Below the pieces are notes generated by a model. It saw only the letters and a program-made list of their open reading frames with translations. It ran no database searches and was not told the DNA's origin. Source: Chloroflexota bacterium (GTDB taxonomy: Bacteria > Chloroflexota > Ktedonobacteria > Ktedonobacterales > Ktedonobacteraceae). From it: a stretch of DNA of 24,440 nucleotides. The stretch covers positions 1 to 24,440 of the forward strand of contig CADDZH010000082.1 in NCBI GenBank assembly GCA_902812455.1. Reading direction: 5' to 3'. Positions within the stretch are counted from its first letter, which is position 1. The number at the start of each line of letters is the position of its first letter. Position numbers and translations under genes: made by a program. Of the stretch, positions 15,856 to 23,068 are shown in pieces.

Positions 15856-16065
15856 ATGGGAGACGCACCAGCAACACTGGATGATACCAGGCTGAATCGC
15901 GCGCTGGAGCTACTTGGAAGCCCTATCGATCCCGAAATTGAGAAAACATATTCCTCATTACAGGCTCGCATCCTGGCACAAGCATTGGAAAACGTGGAAC
16001 AGGCCGAGCGCCGCCTCAGAGAAATTCAGAAACTCGTCGGAGATTGCGAAGAGGTTCCGGTTTGA
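15856..16065 (+). CDS. Small helical hypothetical protein
   Basis: The 69-residue acidic protein is predicted mostly helical from ALELLGSPID and the long stretch LQARILAQALENVEQAERR, which has coiled-coil character. I do not recognise a family. The ATG at 15856 is preferred over 15832 because GGGGAGG lies 9 nt upstream of it. There is no signal peptide or membrane segment. Its stop codon lies in the first unit of a perfect 14-bp tandem repeat, and the Rsm22 gene starts 28 bp downstream, so the two may be co-transcribed. Confidence 0.6.
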   Translation: MGDAPATLDDTRLNRALELLGSPIDPEIEKTYSSLQARILAQALENVEQAERRLREIQKLVGDCEEVPV

Positions 16066-16088
16066 TACACTAATTTTGATACACTAAT
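16061..16088. repeat. Perfect 14-bp tandem duplication
   Basis: TTTGATACACTAAT occurs twice head to tail. The first unit contains the TGA stop of the small protein; the second occupies the space where a ribosome binding site for the Rsm22 gene would be expected. Confidence 0.9.
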
Positions 16089-16093
16089 ATAGT

Positions 16094-17080
16094 ATGGATT
16101 TGCCCGATACCCTTCGCATTGCTCTGATGAATGAACTCGCTGCCATTCCTTCTCAGAGCCTTAGCAACAGCGCAACACAGCTTTCCTTACGCTATCGCCG
16201 CAATCAATCGAACCAGAAGCAGAGTTCTTTTTTACGCTCGCAGGCTGATGTTGCTGCCTACGCTGCTTATCGCATGCCGGCCACATTCGCCGCCATCCTG
16301 GCTACTCTCGCGCAGGTAAGGCTGAGGCGGCCAGATTGGCAGCCCCGGCAGCTTCTTGATGCCGGAGCCGGTCCAGGAACGGCAATGTGGGCAGCCATCG
16401 AGGTATGGCCCGAACTGGAGCAGATTACCCTGCTGGAACGTGAAGCCTTGATGATCGAGTTTGGCAAACGCCTGGCCGCACAGGCTAGCTCTATCGCGGT
16501 GCAACAAGCGGATTGGCAGCAGGTTGACCTGCTGAAGAACTGGGCCAGCAGAGAACACGAAGCATATGATCTTGTGATTGCTGCTTACATGCTGGGCGAA
16601 ATTCCTGCAGCAGAGCGTGATACATTCACCAGCAGGCTGTGGTCTGTCACGGCAGGCACCCTTGTACTGATTGAGCCGGGCACTCCCGCCGGCTTCTCCC
16701 ATATCCGGCAGGCACGCCAGCAGATCATCGAGGCCGGCGCACATGTGCTAGCCCCCTGCCCTCATAATGCTGCCTGCCTCATGCCGGGAAATGACTGGTG
16801 CCATTTTGCCCAGCGCATCTCACGTACCCAGCTCCAGCGCCAGATCAAGCAAGCCACGCTGTCCTACGAAGACGAGAAATTTTCGTATGTGGCCTTATCA
16901 CGCATGCAACCTGTACCTATTGAAGGGCGTGTCATCCGCCATCCCCAGATTCGTCCAGGCCACATTTACCTGGAACTCTGTACTCCCTCCGGGTTACGCA
17001 CCACCGTTGTCACTCGCAAAGACCGCGAAGCTTTTCGCCAGGCCCGCGACCTCACATGGGGCGATGCTATTCCCCTTTAG
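16094..17080 (+). CDS. Rsm22/METTL17-like ribosome-associated methyltransferase-fold protein with FeS-cluster cysteines
   Basis: The 328-residue protein has an N-terminal helical region, the SAM-binding loop DAGAGPGT (89-96) and an acidic strand end LLERE, then APCPHNAACLMPGNDWCHF. Cysteines C222, C228, C236 and C296 reproduce the spacing of the four [4Fe-4S] ligands described for METTL17/Rsm22. The family binds the small ribosomal subunit (mitochondrial in eukaryotes) and aids its assembly; methyltransferase activity is debated. The start agrees with the family N-terminus (LPDTLRIALMNEL), but no Shine-Dalgarno sequence is visible. The 3' end overlaps the convergent copper chaperone gene by 14 bp. 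Confidence 0.87.
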   Translation: MDLPDTLRIALMNELAAIPSQSLSNSATQLSLRYRRNQSNQKQSSFLRSQADVAAYAAYRMPATFAAILATLAQVRLRRPDWQPRQLLDAGAGPGTAMWAAIEVWPELEQITLLEREALMIEFGKRLAAQASSIAVQQADWQQVDLLKNWASREHEAYDLVIAAYMLGEIPAAERDTFTSRLWSVTAGTLVLIEPGTPAGFSHIRQARQQIIEAGAHVLAPCPHNAACLMPGNDWCHFAQRISRTQLQRQIKQATLSYEDEKFSYVALSRMQPVPIEGRVIRHPQIRPGHIYLELCTPSGLRTTVVTRKDREAFRQARDLTWGDAIPL

Positions 17081-17282
17081 CGACGGTATATCCAACGTCG
17101 TCGAGAACCTCCTCGATCTGTGCCAGGGAAACCTTCTGAGGATCATACACGAGGTGAATGGTCTTTGCCGGAATATCAACCTTGACGCTGCGTACTCCCT
17201 CCAGCTTGCCAACGGCGCCTTCGATGGCATGCTGGCAATGCTCACAAGAGATGTCGGGGGCAACAAGAATTGTCGATTCCAT
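17067..17282 (-). CDS. copZ: CopZ-like heavy-metal-associated (HMA) copper chaperone
   Basis: The 71-residue ferredoxin-fold protein has the metal motif ISCEHC, with C13 and C16, in place of the common MTCxxC. The rest (HAIEGAVGKLEGVRSVKVDI, then DPQKVSLAQIEEVLDDVGY) is typical of HMA chaperones. It would bind Cu(I) in the cytosol and pass it to CsoR or to an exporter. It lies 20 bp downstream of csoR in the same operon, with AAAGGAG before the ATG. No copper P-type ATPase is in the window, so the partner exporter must be elsewhere. Confidence 0.9.
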   Translation of the reverse strand: MESTILVAPDISCEHCQHAIEGAVGKLEGVRSVKVDIPAKTIHLVYDPQKVSLAQIEEVLDDVGYTVAKGE

Positions 17283-17302
17283 AAGAATTCTCTCCTTTTG
17301 CT

Positions 17303-17572
17303 TTACTGGTTCCCGGCAATGGTGTAGAGCTGCACCAGTTCCTGGATCACAGCCTCTTCACGATCACCTTTGATACCTTCGGGGACACAGGTGCGCAGGT
17401 GCCCCTCCACGATAATGGCTTCCAGCTTCTCCAGGGCCTTGCGCACTGCATGCGTTTGGCGGAGGATATCAATGCAATACTTATCCTCCTCAACCATTTT
17501 ATAGATGCCTGCCACGTGCCCCTCGATGTACGAGAGCCGTTTGAGCACTTCTCTGCGGCGATCTTCTTGCAT
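17303..17572 (-). CDS. csoR: CsoR-family copper-sensing repressor
   Basis: The 89-residue all-helical DUF156 protein carries the Cu(I)-sensing fingerprint C33, H58, C62 in YCIDILRQTHAV and EGHLRTCV, matching C36-H61-C65 of mycobacterial CsoR. Binding Cu(I) releases the tetramer from a GC-rich dyad operator. AGGAG lies about 9 nt before the ATG. It is first in the csoR-copZ operon; a consensus promoter and a CsoR-like dyad lie about 240 nt upstream, so autoregulation is likely. The long leader contains a family B repeat. Confidence 0.92.
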   Translation of the reverse strand: MQEDRRREVLKRLSYIEGHVAGIYKMVEEDKYCIDILRQTHAVRKALEKLEAIIVEGHLRTCVPEGIKGDREEAVIQELVQLYTIAGNQ

Positions 17573-17660
17573 TGCTTGCTCTCCTTTTTTGAGCGCTTCG
17601 TTTTATGAAAATGAATAACGAAAATTAACGACCAGGATCGACAATGATAGAGAATGAAGG

Positions 17661-17718
17661 GCGCGAGGGCAAGCACAAGGCCCCCGCCCATCCCCCATCC
17701 ACCCCTTGTCCCTACAGG
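17661..17718. repeat. Dispersed repeat family B copy in the csoR leader
   Basis: GCGAGGGCAAGCACAAGGCC is identical to the copy at 7797 onward, followed by a C-rich run ending in TTGTCCCTACAGG that matches the window's first 33 bases. Confidence 0.75.
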
Positions 17719-17787
17719 ACCGAGGCGACGTTGGTCGTGGTCACCCGATTTGGTTGTCAAACATCATCAGGTATGATCCAGCAGTGA

Positions 17788-17814
17788 ATACCACACCCCC
17801 AGGGGAGGGGTTAA
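17788..17814. promoter_or_regulatory. Candidate CsoR operator
   Basis: TACCACACCCCC and GGGGAGGGGTTA form an imperfect dyad (8 of 12 positions) around a single A at 17801, closely resembling the GC-tract operator described for mycobacterial csoR. It sits just downstream of the -10 of the minus-strand promoter, over the expected start site, where repressor binding would block transcription. Confidence 0.65.
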
Positions 17815-17818
17815 ACCG

Positions 17819-17847
17819 ATTATATAACGCTACGGAGCGTGTGTCAA
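17819..17847 (-). promoter_or_regulatory. Perfect consensus promoter for csoR-copZ
   Basis: On the minus strand TTGACA (17842-17847), a 17-nt spacer and TATAAT (17819-17824), matching consensus at all 12 positions. The spacer contains the inverted repeat ACGCT-acgg-AGCGT. Confidence 0.8.
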
Positions 17848-17900
17848 GAGCCAGACCATTTTTTAAGTCCCGCTCAATAGTTTTTCAGAAGAGACACCTT

Positions 17901-17920
17901 AGGGTGAAAAAGGGTGAAAA
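17901..17920. repeat. Tandem 10-bp repeat
   Basis: AGGGTGAAAA occurs twice in direct tandem, upstream of both divergent copper units. It could be an activator site or just a slippage product. Confidence 0.8.
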
Positions 17921-18000
17921 ATAGGGTTTCATCCCGATGGAATCCCTTGTCACCTGCTGTATACTGAGAGATAGTCAAATATCAGTAGGTTTTTGGGGGT

Positions 18001-18107
18001 GAGCGAGGAGCGAAGGAGGCACGAGGGCAAGCACAAGGCCCCCGCACCGCATCCCTACCACCCGCAGCTTCGATACATCGAGCTTCTACATGCCCCTACG
18101 GCTACCG
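18001..18107. repeat. Dispersed repeat family B copy upstream of copC
   Basis: GCGAGGAG at the left, ACGAGGGCAAGCACAAGGCC, then TTCGATACATCGAG and a right end CCCCTACGGCTACC follow the plan of the copy at 7782-7954. The 591-bp gap between csoR and copC otherwise holds the csoR promoter/operator, a TACTGA/TCAGTA inverted pair (17962-17987) and CAGTA-tggcg-TACTG (18118-18132). A TATACT at 17960-17965 lacks a good -35, so the copC promoter is uncertain. Confidence 0.65.
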
Positions 18108-18163
18108 GGTCAAATACCAGTATGGCGTACTGTACGGCATTTTAGAAAAGGAGCGAACATGCT

Positions 18164-18802
18164 ATGTATATCTTCTCTCGTCGCTTGCGCCTGCCATTGG
18201 TGGTGCTGCTCGGCTTGAGCTTGATATATCTCCTGGCCGGAACTGCCCTGGCCCATACAGCAGTTCCGGCACACGCCAAGGTTTATAAAGCCATCCCTGC
18301 CATCGGCTCAACCATTGCAAAGCCTCCAACCAGCGTGACGGTCTTTACGCTCGAGAACATCAATCCCGACCCTAAGAAAAGCAATCTCTGGGTCTACGAT
18401 CCCGCGGGCGAACTGATCAGCCAGGGCAACGCTACTGTTTCTCTCAGCAACCCAAGAGAGATGTCCATTCCCATCAAACCTGACCCGAAGAATAGTAACG
18501 GCGTGTATATTGTGCGCTGGATCACCGTCTCGGCTGAAGATGGCGACCCGGATCAGGGGGCGTTCTTTTTCACAGTGCAGCCACATGCCGCGCTGGCTAC
18601 ATCTCCGGCAGGTGGGGGGTCAGGTGGCCTTCCGCTGTGGGTTCCCATTCTTGTCGGCGTACTGGCGCTGCTCGCCGGTTTCGGTGCTGGCTGGATCGTG
18701 AAACAGGGTCAGAGAACGAGACCTTCAACTCTAGGAGGTATGCGCCGCGCCATCGAAGCGCAGGAAAAACAGAAAGAATCCTCTTCCCGCCATACATCGT
18801 AA
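18164..18802 (+). CDS. CopC-domain protein, membrane anchored
   Basis: The 212-residue protein has a signal peptide ending ALA at residue 30, so the mature protein begins with His31, the usual N-terminal Cu(II) ligand of CopC. The beta-sandwich domain covers about 31-140. The conserved DGH copper motif near its end is replaced by DGDPDQG, so one histidine ligand is missing. A Gly-rich linker, a transmembrane helix (158-180) and a charged cytoplasmic tail follow. It likely binds copper outside the membrane with altered affinity. GGAG lies 10 nt before the ATG. It is first of a copper gene series; sco follows after 41 bp. Confidence 0.85.
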   Translation: MYIFSRRLRLPLVVLLGLSLIYLLAGTALAHTAVPAHAKVYKAIPAIGSTIAKPPTSVTVFTLENINPDPKKSNLWVYDPAGELISQGNATVSLSNPREMSIPIKPDPKNSNGVYIVRWITVSAEDGDPDQGAFFFTVQPHAALATSPAGGGSGGLPLWVPILVGVLALLAGFGAGWIVKQGQRTRPSTLGGMRRAIEAQEKQKESSSRHTS

Positions 18803-18843
18803 TCTGGCATTGTATTCATAGCTTTGAGTATTTTTAGGAGAGC

Positions 18844-19506
18844 ATGAATATGTCCTGGCGTCTTGCGTCACGTTTATCAGTTGTTACGCTCGTCTTCCTG
18901 GTGGTACTTGTGGTGGCTTTTCTCGGAACACGCAGCTTCAACAACAGTCGATCAGTAACGAGCCAGCAGCCGACAACAAATCCATCAGGCCTGCAAGGAA
19001 CTGATCTGGGAGGCATACCTGCTCCTGATTTTCGTCTCAAAGATCAGTATGGGAAAGTCATTTCTCTTTCACAATTCAGGGGCATGCCGGTCGTCGTGAC
19101 ATTTCTGTATAGCCATTGTCCCACGGTGTGCCCGCTTGTAGCCGAAAAACTACATATGACGCTAGTGGGTCTCGGAAGCAATGCGCAAAAAGTTGCCATT
19201 CTTGCTATCAGTGTTGACCCCAGCGGGGATACACCGGCCAGTGTCCAGGCGTTCTCGCAAGCACACAAGTTATCGCAATACCAGAATTGGCATTACCTGC
19301 TTGGCTCTCGCTCTGCCCTGAGTCCCATCTGGTCATCCTACGCCGTCGCCGGACTGGCCGCAACGGCAACGAACACGAGCGCCACCATGTCGCCGCATTC
19401 GTCTGTTGTGTATGTGCTCGATAAGCAAGGAAGAGAACAGGTATTGCTCGATAGCGATTTCACTCCTGCCCAGCTCGCAACAGACTTGAAGATACTTTTG
19501 AGGTGA
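18844..19506 (+). CDS. SCO1/SenC-type copper chaperone, membrane anchored
   Basis: The 220-residue protein has an N-terminal transmembrane anchor (11-28) and an extracytoplasmic thioredoxin-like domain. The copper ligands of Sco are present: C92 and C96 in CPTVC and H185 in SPHSSVVYVLD; the DPSGDTP segment is also typical. Sco proteins deliver copper to, or reduce, the CuA site of cytochrome c oxidase subunit II. AGGAG lies about 3 nt before the first ATG and 9 nt before the second at 18850, so either may be used. It sits between CopC and CopC-CopD genes, supporting a copper-delivery role. Confidence 0.93.
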   Translation: MNMSWRLASRLSVVTLVFLVVLVVAFLGTRSFNNSRSVTSQQPTTNPSGLQGTDLGGIPAPDFRLKDQYGKVISLSQFRGMPVVVTFLYSHCPTVCPLVAEKLHMTLVGLGSNAQKVAILAISVDPSGDTPASVQAFSQAHKLSQYQNWHYLLGSRSALSPIWSSYAVAGLAATATNTSATMSPHSSVVYVLDKQGREQVLLDSDFTPAQLATDLKILLR

Positions 19507-19519
19507 ATAGATTACAATC

Positions 19520-19548
19520 TTGACACCCTGGTGTATCAAACCTATAGT
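19520..19548 (+). promoter_or_regulatory. Promoter giving a near-leaderless copCD transcript
   Basis: TTGACA at 19520-19525, a 17-nt spacer and TATAGT at 19543-19548. The expected start (19554-19556) is only about 5-7 nt before the ATG at 19561. It lies 13 bp after the sco stop, so it may act as an internal promoter. Confidence 0.6.
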
Positions 19549-19560
19549 GTAATACAGAAT

Positions 19561-21495
19561 ATGCCTGGTCAACACTGGAAAATCAGAATTAAAAAGCTCA
19601 TATATTCTTGTCTTAGCTGGCGATACGTTCCGCTTGCCTTGCTACTCGCTGCAGGTATGATCGCCCTCTTTCCATTAGCGGTGAGTGCGCACGCTATCCT
19701 GCTGCGCTCCGACCCCCCGGCAAACGCTATCCTGTACACCGCTCCACAGCAGGTACGCATGTGGTTCAGCGAAGACTTGAACCCTGCCTTCACGACAGCC
19801 ATCGTCATCAATCCGCACAACCAGCGTGTCGATAAACACGATGCCCACGTCTCGGCGAGCGATTCTAAAGAGATGGATGTTTCCCTTGAACCCAACCTGC
19901 CGCCTTCGGTTTACATCGTCATCTATCGCACAGACTCCGCCGATGATGGACATATCCTCACCGGCTCGTTTATCTTTACCCTTGCCAGTCCTAATGGCAC
20001 CGTCCCTACCCTGAATGGCAATACAATTCCAGGGCAGGGCCTTCTAGGCGGTAACCCGACAGGACTCTATACAGGCCAGCTCGATGGTCCTACCCTGTTT
20101 AACCTGATCGCGATCACGCTGGTCGAGGTCGGCGCGATCTTCTGGGTAGGCGTACATATCTGGCAGGTCTTCGTTTCTCAAAAGCTTGTAGAACCTGGTC
20201 CGGCGCTCGAAGCCATCAAACGGCAGGAACAGCGGCGCTTCGAGAGATACTGGGCCATCCCGGCTCTGCTGGTAATATTCCTGGCAAACATTGGTGTTCT
20301 GGTTGGCCAGGGGCTTTATATCACCGGCGGCCAGCTTAGTGGTGCTATCAATCCCTCGCTGCTCGTAAACCTGGTCACTTCCGGTCGCTTCGGCACCTAC
20401 TGGTTTATGCGCGAATGCGTCGTTATAGTGGCGCTACTCCTGGCGCTCTACCCGTTGCTCTTCCGCCAACGCTCAGCGCTCGCCAGCAGATTTCTTCCCC
20501 TGGTCAACCTGGCGCTCGGCGGACTACTTTTCATCGCCATCAGCATGTCAAGCCATGCCTCGGCTGTCAGCCCTTCCCTGGTGTTCTACGCAGTTGTAGC
20601 TGACTGGCTGCACCTGGCCGCGGCAGCCATGTGGGTAGGCGGCATGATGTACATTGCCACGATCTACCTGCCTACACTCAAACACCAGTCGCTTGTAGAA
20701 CGTGTGCATTCGCTAATCACCACGCTTCCTGCTTACTCACCGCTGGCAATCACCGGCGTGATTCTGATGGCAGTGACAGGCCCATTCAGCGCCGCAGTCC
20801 ATTTGAATTCTGTGATGCAACTGGTTGATACAGCCTACGGGCGTGCATTAGTAGTCAAGATCATCCTGGTTGGCGCATTGCTGCTAACCAGCGCCTTCCA
20901 CGTCCTGGTGCTGCGACCCCGGCTGGCAAAAGAATACAGGAAGTACAACTATGCCGTGAAAAGCGTACGATTTCACCAGGCGCAACAGGTGAAGTTACGC
21001 GAGGATCGCCTGGCACAACGTTCAAACCGCCTTACAACAGTCTTGCGCTGGGAACCGCTCATCGGTGTAGCTGTGCTGGTATGTGTTGGCCTGATGAACG
21101 TCTTCGCCGGAACGCTATCACCCACAGCCCTCGCGCAAACGCAGCAACCGGCCACTAATGGACAGGGATATACCACTACAGCCAGAACTACCGATGGCAA
21201 ATACACCATACAGCTCAACATTAATCCAAATCGTTTTGGCCTCAACAGGTTTACAGCGACTGTGATCGACAACAGCACCAGGAAACAAACATCAAATGTT
21301 GGGGTATCGCTCTACACCACTATGCTCGACATGTATATGGGCACGGATACCGTCAATCTGCAACCTGATGGGAAAGGGCACTTTACTGCGCTTGGTGATC
21401 TCAGTATGCCTGGCAATTGGGAGATACGTATCGAGGTACGCACTCCAGATAACACGGTGCACGAAGCTATCGTGAAATTCGCAGTACCATTCTAG
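19561..21495 (+). CDS. CopC-CopD-YtkA fusion: copper-binding and copper-transport membrane protein
   Basis: The 644-residue protein has a signal peptide ending VSA, exposing mature His44, then a CopC domain (44-142) that keeps the D-G-H motif (D129-H131), so the copper site looks complete. A CopD-type membrane region spans about 175-520 with DWLHLAAAAMWVGG (348-361), and a C-terminal YtkA-like beta domain (about 538-644) contains MYMGTDTVNLQPDGKG, then SMPGNWEIRI. CopCD proteins take up copper across the membrane. I place the start at ATG 19561 because an in-frame GTG at 19531 lies inside a good promoter; neither has a Shine-Dalgarno sequence. The gene follows sco closely. Confidence 0.88.
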   Translation: MPGQHWKIRIKKLIYSCLSWRYVPLALLLAAGMIALFPLAVSAHAILLRSDPPANAILYTAPQQVRMWFSEDLNPAFTTAIVINPHNQRVDKHDAHVSASDSKEMDVSLEPNLPPSVYIVIYRTDSADDGHILTGSFIFTLASPNGTVPTLNGNTIPGQGLLGGNPTGLYTGQLDGPTLFNLIAITLVEVGAIFWVGVHIWQVFVSQKLVEPGPALEAIKRQEQRRFERYWAIPALLVIFLANIGVLVGQGLYITGGQLSGAINPSLLVNLVTSGRFGTYWFMRECVVIVALLLALYPLLFRQRSALASRFLPLVNLALGGLLFIAISMSSHASAVSPSLVFYAVVADWLHLAAAAMWVGGMMYIATIYLPTLKHQSLVERVHSLITTLPAYSPLAITGVILMAVTGPFSAAVHLNSVMQLVDTAYGRALVVKIILVGALLLTSAFHVLVLRPRLAKEYRKYNYAVKSVRFHQAQQVKLREDRLAQRSNRLTTVLRWEPLIGVAVLVCVGLMNVFAGTLSPTALAQTQQPATNGQGYTTTARTTDGKYTIQLNINPNRFGLNRFTATVIDNSTRKQTSNVGVSLYTTMLDMYMGTDTVNLQPDGKGHFTALGDLSMPGNWEIRIEVRTPDNTVHEAIVKFAVPF

Positions 21496-21530
21496 ATGGG
21501 CACGGAATGTTGACAAAATCACTAACCCAT

Positions 21531-21649
21531 GTCATGCTGAGCGAGTAAGCCGTGACAAGGTCATCCTGAACCCATTCGCTTCGCTCAGGGGAAACTCCGC
21601 GAAGGATCTCTGTCGATCGGCTTAGATCCTTCGCTTCGCTCAGCATGAC
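21531..21649. repeat. MITE-like repeat family C with terminal inverted repeats
   Basis: GTCATGCTGAGCGA (21531-21544) is perfectly inverted as TCGCTCAGCATGAC (21636-21649). An inner 11-bp inverted repeat (GCGAAGGATCT at 21599-21609, AGATCCTTCGC at 21624-21634) can form a strong hairpin. It separates copCD from the lipoprotein gene and might affect readthrough. A fragment of the family lies at 14589-14610. Confidence 0.8.
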
Positions 21650-21729
21650 AAGTATTACCGACTTGTTAAAAACCATCACTGGTCGCGTCTGTTAATTTAT
21701 GAAAGGCTTTAAAAGGAAGAGTCTTCAAT

Positions 21730-23046
21730 ATGTCAATCTGTAGAAGAAATAGGATCTCCATTCTTGGGGGCGATTTACGAGAAGGTGCCGATCAATCGGC
21801 GCTGGCCGCGATCATGAATGTTAACAAATTCATCGGGGGTATGATGGATTGCCTTTGGGCCGATCAATCGGCCATGGGCACGAGAAATCGGGTTCCACGA
21901 TTAATCGGGAACCTACAGCTATCCGGGCATGATTTTGTTCATCCTCATAATCGGGCCCTACAGTTCACCCGGAAGGATAGAGAGCCAAAAAATAGATGGG
22001 TGGTCTGCCTTGTGGCGAGTTTGATTGTCCTATTGCTGGCCGCTTGCGCTTCCGGCAATGCCGATAGTACGCAATCCACCGGCACACCCGGAGAAGCGCC
22101 GGTCAACGGCTTTGGCGTCGCCGCTAACCATGTGCATTCGTTGCTCGCCATGCCAGATCATGTGCTCTTGCTGGCAACACATTATGGCTTTTTTCGCTCA
22201 GAAGATGGCGGGGCGACCTGGAAAGAGACGGCGGGGGGAAATGGGCAGATAATGCACGGATTGATGACCTACTCGCTGGGATATAGCCCGCTGGATCTCC
22301 AGCGCTTGTATGTGCTGACACTGCCCTCCGCTACTCCTCACGATACTATCGGACTGTATACCAGTGCGGACCAGGGGCGCACATGGAAGCTTTCTATTAC
22401 AGCAGCAAGCCTCACCTCAACGACCATTTTCGTGGCAACTCCCGGAAACGATACCCCTGATGAGGTCTATATCTATGTCCCCAACCTGGGAACACAGGGA
22501 TTACGGGTCAGCCGGGATGATGGCCGGCACTTTTCTGCCGCAGGAACGCTTCCTTTTGGGAGCATCCTGGGGCTGCTGGCGCTGCCTGGCGAACCCGGCC
22601 ATCTTCTCGCCTATGGAGATAACGGGATGGCGCGCAGCACCGATGGCGGCGCTCACTGGCAGGTTATCCAGGGTATTACCCGCGGTGTCTCTGATATGAC
22701 AACTTCAGGCCCCCATGCTCCTATCTACGCCTCTGGCGATGCCGGCATGATGGTTTCAACGGATGATGGCGTCACATTTAAGGTGGTCAATTCCCAGGCT
22801 TCTTATGCAGCGCTGGCTGTATCACCATCGCAGCCCCGGGTACTCTATGGCAAGACTGGTCTGACTGTCTTTCGCAGCACAGATGGAGGCCGTACCTGGC
22901 AGGCTTTGCCACATATCAGCGGTAATCTTGCAGTGCTGGCGGTGAATCCGACCAATCCTTCGCAAGTTTACCTTTCTCTCTCGTATCCGACAGCCGTCTA
23001 TCAACTCAACGGCTCAGCCTGGCAGTCGCTTACGCCGCCTGCATAA
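21730..23046 (+). CDS. Asp-box beta-propeller lipoprotein with MITE-interrupted signal peptide
   Basis: The 438-residue reading frame contains six Asp-box (BNR) motifs of the S-x-D-x-G-x-T-W type at 157, 212, 261, 303, 343 and 383, indicating a sialidase-like or YCF48-like propeller, probably binding rather than hydrolytic. The lipobox LLAAC ends at C106, but about 80 residues of repeat-derived sequence precede its hydrophobic core. The ATG at 21730 has AAAAGGAAGAG upstream. The family A insertion (21752-21994 including one target copy) is exactly 243 bp, so the frame is intact; without it the signal would read MSICRRNR followed by WVVCLVASL and the lipobox. A GTG at 22000 is an alternative start but lacks a charged n-region. 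Export of the present product is doubtful or altered. Confidence 0.8.
   Translation: MSICRRNRISILGGDLREGADQSALAAIMNVNKFIGGMMDCLWADQSAMGTRNRVPRLIGNLQLSGHDFVHPHNRALQFTRKDREPKNRWVVCLVASLIVLLLAACASGNADSTQSTGTPGEAPVNGFGVAANHVHSLLAMPDHVLLLATHYGFFRSEDGGATWKETAGGNGQIMHGLMTYSLGYSPLDLQRLYVLTLPSATPHDTIGLYTSADQGRTWKLSITAASLTSTTIFVATPGNDTPDEVYIYVPNLGTQGLRVSRDDGRHFSAAGTLPFGSILGLLALPGEPGHLLAYGDNGMARSTDGGAHWQVIQGITRGVSDMTTSGPHAPIYASGDAGMMVSTDDGVTFKVVNSQASYAALAVSPSQPRVLYGKTGLTVFRSTDGGRTWQALPHISGNLAVLAVNPTNPSQVYLSLSYPTAVYQLNGSAWQSLTPPA
21744..21994. repeat. MITE-like repeat family A, copy 3, inserted in a coding sequence
   Basis: The element is 235 bp (21752-21986), with terminal inverted repeats near GGATCTCCATTC and GGAAGGATAGAGAGCC. 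It is flanked by AAGAAATA (21744-21751) and AAAAAATA (21987-21994), a 7-of-8 target duplication. Its ends match copy 1, but an extra block of about 130 bp lies inside, containing further GATCAATCGGCC and CGATTAATCG palindromes. Confidence 0.8.
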
Positions 23047-23068
23047 CATAAAGGAGCAGTTCTAGCTG

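Noticed and set aside
17641..18107. Spaced repeats suggesting a CRISPR array
   Set aside because: Repeat copies are irregular in length and spacing and belong to a family dispersed across the window.
13446..18125. CAAATACCAGT occurs both at the RNA region (13446) and before copC (18111)
   Set aside because: An isolated 11-mer match without further shared sequence is likely chance.
19531..19560. GTG start for the CopC-CopD fusion
   Set aside because: It falls inside a TTGACA-N17-TATAGT promoter and lacks a ribosome binding site; ATG 19561 gives a normal signal peptide.
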